Assembly (NCBI GenBank): GCA_047608075.1
Contig: JBLKRX010000025.1
Span: 8,026 to 72,025 of the forward strand
Reading direction: 5' to 3'
DNA from: Ferdinandcohnia humi_A
GTDB taxonomy: Bacteria > Bacillota > Bacilli > Bacillales > Bacillaceae_L
Length of the DNA stretch: 64,000 bases
Shown: piece by piece, positions 60,082 through 64,000 of the stretch
Layout: each line of letters begins with the position of its first letter
Position numbering within the stretch: position 1 is the stretch's first letter
Notes under the pieces: generated by a model
What the model was told of the DNA's origin: nothing
Seen by the model: the letters and a program-made list of their open reading frames with translations, nothing else
Database searches by the model: none
Program-made: the position numbers and the translations under genes

Positions 60082-61047
60082 ATGAGTGTGTTAACAACCA
60101 TGAAGGATGTTTTTAAGATTACTTTACCAACACCTTTTCCAGTCGGTGATGTAAATGTCTATGTTGTGAGAGGTGACAAATTAACTCTAATTGATGCTGG
60201 TGCAAAAACAGAGGAGGCTTGGCAGACTTTTAAGTACCAGCTTGGAGAATTGGGGTATAAACCGTCAGATATCGAACAAGTTGTCATTACTCATCATCAT
60301 CCTGATCATGTAGGTTTACTAGATTATTTAAACGACGAGCTTCCTGTTATTGGGCATCCGAAAAACCAACCATGGATTAGTCAGGATGAAGTATTTTTTC
60401 AAAAAAACGAGCCCTTTTATCTAGAGCTTTTTACTCAATTTGGAATTGACCCAGCATTTATAAAAAATGTGGATATGACAAATGAATTACGCTACTCCTG
60501 CCATCGATCCTTAACTATGTCGGTAGTGGAAGGTGATTCTTTACCTGGGATGATGGGGTGGAGGGTTATTGAAACACCGGGACATGCACAAAGTCATATC
60601 GTTCTGTATCGGCAAGAAGATGGATTATTAATTGCAGGGGATACAATCTTGGCCAAAATCTCTCCGAATCCATTACTAGAGCCTCCTCAATTTGGAGAAA
60701 CAACTAGACCACGGCCACTCGTACAATATAATGCATCTTTACGAAAACTACAGAAACTGCAAATGACAAAAGTAGTTACTGGACATGGTGATGATGTAAA
60801 TCTGCCACACGAACTCATCCAAAAGCGCCTAGATTCACAAAAGGAACGTGCATATGGCGTATTACACATGCTTCGTGAGCAACCAATGACTGCTTTTGAG
60901 GTGTGTACCCGTTTGTTCCCGAAGGTATTCCATAAACAACCAGTTCTAACCATGTCCGAAACAGTTGGTCAGCTTGACTTTCTAGAAGATTTAGGGGAAA
61001 TTAATATAGAAGTTGTGAATAAACAATTTATTTATCATACAAAGTAG
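60082..61047 (+). CDS. yqjP: Metallo-beta-lactamase fold hydrolase (YqjP type)
   Basis: The 321-residue protein has the MBL zinc motif VVITHHHPDHVGLLDYL, a second ligand in ETPGHAQSHIVLY, LLIAGDTIL with the bridging Asp, and VVTGHGDDV with a further His. A C-terminal winged-helix-like domain of about 80 residues follows. The fold suggests hydrolysis of a thioester, lactone or similar substrate, which is not identified. AAGGAG precedes the ATG. It forms a pair with the dehydrogenase 26 bases downstream, as yqjP-yqjQ in B. subtilis. Confidence 0.9.
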   Translation: MSVLTTMKDVFKITLPTPFPVGDVNVYVVRGDKLTLIDAGAKTEEAWQTFKYQLGELGYKPSDIEQVVITHHHPDHVGLLDYLNDELPVIGHPKNQPWISQDEVFFQKNEPFYLELFTQFGIDPAFIKNVDMTNELRYSCHRSLTMSVVEGDSLPGMMGWRVIETPGHAQSHIVLYRQEDGLLIAGDTILAKISPNPLLEPPQFGETTRPRPLVQYNASLRKLQKLQMTKVVTGHGDDVNLPHELIQKRLDSQKERAYGVLHMLREQPMTAFEVCTRLFPKVFHKQPVLTMSETVGQLDFLEDLGEINIEVVNKQFIYHTK

Positions 61048-61073
61048 AGCTCTCACGAGGTGGAAAATAGAAT

Positions 61074-61871
61074 ATGGGAAATGAAAGATTAAAAGGGAAA
61101 ACGGTTGTCATTACAGGAGCTTCTAGTGGTATTGGAGAAAGAATAGCATACTTAGTAGCGGAGCAGGGAGCGGACTCAATCCTGCTAGCACGTAATGAGG
61201 AACAATTATCTAAAATAGCGAAATCTATTAAAGAACGTTACAAAACGGACTGTACATACTACATAGTGGATGTTGCTAAACTCGAAGATGTGACACAAGT
61301 GTTTGAGAAAATTCTTAGTTCAGGTAAGACTATTGATGTCTTAGTTAATAATGCTGGATTTGGAGTTTTTGCTAATGTGATAGATGCTAATCTTCAACAA
61401 ATGAAATCGATGTTTGAGGTAAATGTGTTCGGCCTTATTTCTTGTACAAAAATGGTACTTCCTACAATGCTGAAGCAAAACAATGGCCATATTATTAATA
61501 TTGCATCCCAGGCAGGTAAAATAGCTACGCCGAAATCTAGTGTATATTCTGCAACAAAGCATGCCGTTTTGGGGTTTACAAATAGCTTGCGATTGGAGCT
61601 TGCTGATACGAATATACATGTAACAGCTGTGAACCCAGGCCCAATACGTACCCGCTTTTTTGATATTGCTGATGAATCTGGAACGTATGCAAAAAATGTA
61701 GGTCGTTTTATGCTTGACCCAGAAGTGGTTGCTAGCAAAATCGTGAATGCAATGTTAACACCAAAACGTGAAATAAATTTACCAGGTTGGATGAATGCTG
61801 GCAGTGTCTTTTATACATTGTTCCCTCGCCTTGTTGAAAGAGTTGGAGGTAAGGCGTTTTTTAAAAAATAA
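61074..61871 (+). CDS. yqjQ: Short-chain dehydrogenase/reductase (YqjQ type)
   Basis: The 265-residue protein is a classical SDR: cofactor motif TGASSGIGERIAYL, structural NNAGFG, and the catalytic Tyr158-x3-Lys162 in SVYSATKHA with Ser in NIASQAGK. The C-terminal part resembles the DltE-like/YqjQ group with a hydrophobic end. The substrate is unknown. It follows the MBL-fold gene closely, and the pair may act on the same compound. A terminator follows. Confidence 0.92.
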   Translation: MGNERLKGKTVVITGASSGIGERIAYLVAEQGADSILLARNEEQLSKIAKSIKERYKTDCTYYIVDVAKLEDVTQVFEKILSSGKTIDVLVNNAGFGVFANVIDANLQQMKSMFEVNVFGLISCTKMVLPTMLKQNNGHIINIASQAGKIATPKSSVYSATKHAVLGFTNSLRLELADTNIHVTAVNPGPIRTRFFDIADESGTYAKNVGRFMLDPEVVASKIVNAMLTPKREINLPGWMNAGSVFYTLFPRLVERVGGKAFFKK

Positions 61872-61880
61872 TTCGTAACG

Positions 61881-61921
61881 TAAACACGTTCGGCTACTAG
61901 AGTCTGAGCGTGTTTTTTATA
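61881..61921 (+). terminator. Terminator after yqjQ
   Basis: AACACGTTC and GAGCGTGTT pair with one mismatch across a loop of about 17 bases, followed by a T run. Confidence 0.75.
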
Positions 61922-62324
61922 GTGAAATAAGAAACATTTCCTATCACTTTTGTTCTGTTCATAATAGATTTCGCAAATATTTTTTTAGTTATTCTAGAGA
62001 CCCTAAAAAAATCAGCAGGTGAAAATTAACGATCCTCTCTTTTGAATTCGTTCCAAATGTAATGTATTAATTTCTCATATACAAACTAGAATTTTTAGAG
62101 ATTTTTCTTAATTTTTTCATTCAATACTCTATAAGTAAGTCTACTAGTTTAGGTTGCTACGTAAGTATAATAGAGAGTGTCCAGTTAATTTTCTATTGCT
62201 GAGATAAACTTCTTGACGTATTACGAATATCATGATTAAAATTCATTAAACCGATTAATTTAGTTGGTTTTAGATTTGTTTGATTATGGAGAATGAAAGT
62301 TAGGTAAGGGAGAGGGTATTACTA
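61922..62324 (+). other. Long non-coding gap before the glutathione-transferase-like gene
   Basis: About 400 AT-rich bases without a gene. A TATAAT at 62166-62171 could be the -10 box of the downstream gene, but no good -35 box pairs with it. I see no repeat of the kinds found elsewhere in the window. Confidence 0.4.
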
Positions 62325-63371
62325 ATGGCACAAAATGATCAAGGAATTAGCTGTGGATTGGATCGCCCCACAAATGTAAGCGTATCAGCTAAACCAGTAG
62401 AAATAAAAGCAGATGGTTCTTTTAATAGACAAGTGAATCGATTTACTACTCCTTTTGGAAGCCAGCCTGGTGAGCTACCAGTAGAAGCAGGTCGGTATCG
62501 GCTTCTTTGGTCTGCGGCTTGTCCTTGGGCACACCGTTCAGTAATTGTTCGGAAAATTCTTGGATTGGATAAGGCTATCAGTCTGGGAACGGTAAGTCCG
62601 CTTAGGCCAAGATTACAACATGTAGATTGGGAGTTTTCATTGGATACGAACAATCAAGATCCTATTTTGGGTGTCCAATACGTAAGTGAAGTATATAAAA
62701 ACACTGATCCAGGTTATTCTGGCCGCCCGACCGTTCCTGTTATGGTTGATATCGAGTCAAAGCAAGCAGTTAATAATGATTATTTTAAATTAACAAATTA
62801 CTTCGAAACAGTTTGGTCGCCATTCCATAAAGATGGAGCTCCGGACTTATATCCTAGTAATCTACGAGAAGAAATTGATGCACTAAATGATGTTATTTTT
62901 CATGAGGTAAATAATGGAGTCTATAAATGTGGATTTGCTCAGTCCCAGGAAGCATATGAACAAGCTTATGATCAATTATTTACTCGACTAGATAAAGTAG
63001 AGGAAAGGTTATCTAACAGACGATTTTTATTTGGCGATTTCATAACGGATTCAGATGTCCGACTTTATACAACGTTGGTTCGGTTTGATGCTGCTTATTA
63101 TACTGCATTCCGTACAAATCGGAATTTAATTCGTGAATATTTGAATCTCTGGGGCTACGTACGTGATTTGTACCAAACACCTGGGTTTGGTGACACTACT
63201 GATTTTGATGCGATAAAGCGACATTATCACCTTTCAATTACAATTGATCCAAATAAAAGTGAAGTTAAACTTCTTCCAAAGGGTCCTGATTTATCAGTAT
63301 GGAATACTCCACACAATCGAGAGCGTTTAAGTAATAAAGCCGAAAAGTTCCTTCTTCAAGAAAGGAAATAA
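62325..63371 (+). CDS. Glutathionyl-hydroquinone reductase-like protein (ECM4/YqjG family)
   Basis: The 348-residue protein has the xi-class glutathione transferase layout: a thioredoxin-like N-terminal domain with catalytic Cys66 in WSAACPWAHRSVIVRKILGL, and an all-helical C-terminal domain with DSDVRLYTTLVRFDAAYYT. Family members reduce glutathionyl-hydroquinones. The usual sequence reads around the catalytic Cys as CPWAHR, and this is intact. The bacterium probably uses bacillithiol, so the natural thiol may differ. A GGAG-type site precedes the ATG, and a GNAT gene follows after 17 bases. Confidence 0.9.
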   Translation: MAQNDQGISCGLDRPTNVSVSAKPVEIKADGSFNRQVNRFTTPFGSQPGELPVEAGRYRLLWSAACPWAHRSVIVRKILGLDKAISLGTVSPLRPRLQHVDWEFSLDTNNQDPILGVQYVSEVYKNTDPGYSGRPTVPVMVDIESKQAVNNDYFKLTNYFETVWSPFHKDGAPDLYPSNLREEIDALNDVIFHEVNNGVYKCGFAQSQEAYEQAYDQLFTRLDKVEERLSNRRFLFGDFITDSDVRLYTTLVRFDAAYYTAFRTNRNLIREYLNLWGYVRDLYQTPGFGDTTDFDAIKRHYHLSITIDPNKSEVKLLPKGPDLSVWNTPHNRERLSNKAEKFLLQERK

Positions 63372-63388
63372 ACCTGGAGGTGATATAT

Positions 63389-63889
63389 ATGATCATTCGT
63401 GATGCAAAAGAGGATGAATTGACGTTCATTCGTGAACAACGAATTGCTGCTTATTTGGAGCATGCCCAAGCTATTCCTGAAGAGCATTGGCAAACACTCT
63501 TACAGGCCATTTCTTCAGAAGCGGATAGGCAGTCGGGGGTTGAACTGATTGTTTGTGAGCTTGAACAGAACATTGTCGGTAGTGTTGTATTATTTCCAGC
63601 CAAAACTGATGCTTATGAGGGCTTTTTAGAAGAGCTCGATTATCCTGAAATACGTATGCTTGCCGTTGCTCCTGAGGCTCGAGGAAAAGGAGTTGCCTCG
63701 GCTTTATTATCAGAGTGTATTCAACGCTCCAAAGTTAAAGGTTATCAAACAATTGGGTTACATACAGGGGATTTTATGCAGAACGCACTTAAATTGTATG
63801 AAAAACACGGCTTTGAACGATTACCCCAATATGATTTCGAACCAGCTAATGATGGAATCATTGTAAAAGCGTTTCGACTTTCTATATAA
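63389..63889 (+). CDS. GNAT family N-acetyltransferase
   Basis: The 166-residue protein shows the acetyl-CoA-binding pattern of GNAT enzymes, with IRMLAVAPEARGKGVASALLSECI (the R-G-x-G-x-A segment) and, later, LYEKHGFERL. The acceptor is unknown. I start at ATG 63389, eight bases after GGAGG; a GTG at 63380 overlaps that site. It is probably co-transcribed with the preceding reductase-like gene. Its terminator is the apparent landing point of a group II intron. Confidence 0.9.
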   Translation: MIIRDAKEDELTFIREQRIAAYLEHAQAIPEEHWQTLLQAISSEADRQSGVELIVCELEQNIVGSVVLFPAKTDAYEGFLEELDYPEIRMLAVAPEARGKGVASALLSECIQRSKVKGYQTIGLHTGDFMQNALKLYEKHGFERLPQYDFEPANDGIIVKAFRLSI

Positions 63890-63895
63890 GTTTGA

Positions 63896-63927
63896 GAAAA
63901 CCATTTCGCATTGCGATTTGGTTTTTT
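63896..63927 (+). terminator. Terminator after the GNAT gene
   Basis: AAACCATTTCGCA and TGCGATTTGGTTT form a hairpin with two internal mismatches, followed by TTTTTTG. The group II intron starts a few bases beyond. Confidence 0.85.
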
Positions 63928-63930
63928 GTT

Positions 63931-64000
63931 GTGCGCCCGGCATGGGTGCAGTCTATAGGGTGAAAGTCCCGAGCCATGAAGGCAGTAGTAGTGGTTAGCT
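63931..64000 (+). mobile_element. 5' end of a group IIC intron (cut by window edge)
   Basis: The sequence starting GTGCGCCCGGCATGGGTGCA, then TCTATAGGGTGAAAGTCCC and GAAGGCAGTAGTAGTGGTTAGC, closely matches the 5' end of bacterial group IIC introns as I recall it from the Oceanobacillus iheyensis intron (GUGUGCCCGGCAUGGGUGCAG). GTGCG is the 5' splice boundary. It lies directly after a terminator hairpin, the preferred target of class C introns. The rest of the ribozyme and any reverse transcriptase gene lie beyond the window. Confidence 0.92.

Overview
The window is an AT-rich stretch of chromosome from an endospore-forming low-GC Gram-positive bacterium of the family Bacillaceae. Evidence is the presence of spoIIIAE-AH, spoIVB and spo0A, strong GGAGG ribosome-binding sites with frequent TTG/GTG starts, and a gene order that follows the B. 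subtilis yqhV-yqjQ segment almost gene for gene. The species cannot be named from the sequence alone.

Layout. 1-2742: 3' end of the spoIIIA operon (sporulation feeding channel). 2795-4285 (minus): a chemotaxis receptor placed between spoIIIA and accBC. 4681-7000: accB-accC-yqhY (fatty acid synthesis and its Asp23-family partner). 7296-16870: nusB, folD, xseA-xseB-ispA-dxs-tlyA, argR, recN (transcription, one-carbon, DNA repair, isoprenoid and arginine control). 17059-19417: spoIVB and spo0A. 19560-20831: yycC, glycerophosphodiesterase, yqzF. 21173-31736: bkdR and the ptb-bcd-buk-lpdV-bkdAA-bkdAB-bkdB operon for Leu/Ile/Val breakdown, with a clear sigma-54 promoter. 31887-37111: mutA-mutB-meaB (methylmalonyl-CoA mutase and its chaperone), continued at 41786-43755 by mce-mmdA. 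Together with bkd these genes form a route from Ile/Val through propionyl-CoA to succinyl-CoA. 37305-41541: brxB, the artPQR amino-acid ABC transporter, yqjA and the tiny prli42. 43890-47785: M20 peptidase, a lone CheW-domain protein, DNA polymerase IV. 47833-53769: zwf (minus), a DUF58/DUF4129 pair, RNase Z, nitroreductase. 54061-59532 (minus): namA, an exported protein of unknown function, a CAP-domain protein, an MFS transporter and proI with a proline T-box leader. 60082-63889: metallo-beta-lactamase fold protein, short-chain dehydrogenase, glutathionyl-hydroquinone-reductase-like protein, GNAT acetyltransferase.

The coding content is mostly well-known core genome. The unusual material is between genes: at least six different kinds of small structured repeats, including three same-strand copies of a roughly 185-bp two-module element just upstream of bkdR, bcd and the CheW gene; a four-unit tandem repeat of about 53 bp; an apparent insertion that split and duplicated a terminator hairpin; and, at the right edge, the 5' end of a group IIC intron starting a few bases after a terminator hairpin, which is the target preference of that class. 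I see no tRNA, rRNA, CRISPR, prophage or transposase gene. I did not find a convincing new multi-gene system; the best candidates for something undescribed are the intergenic elements.
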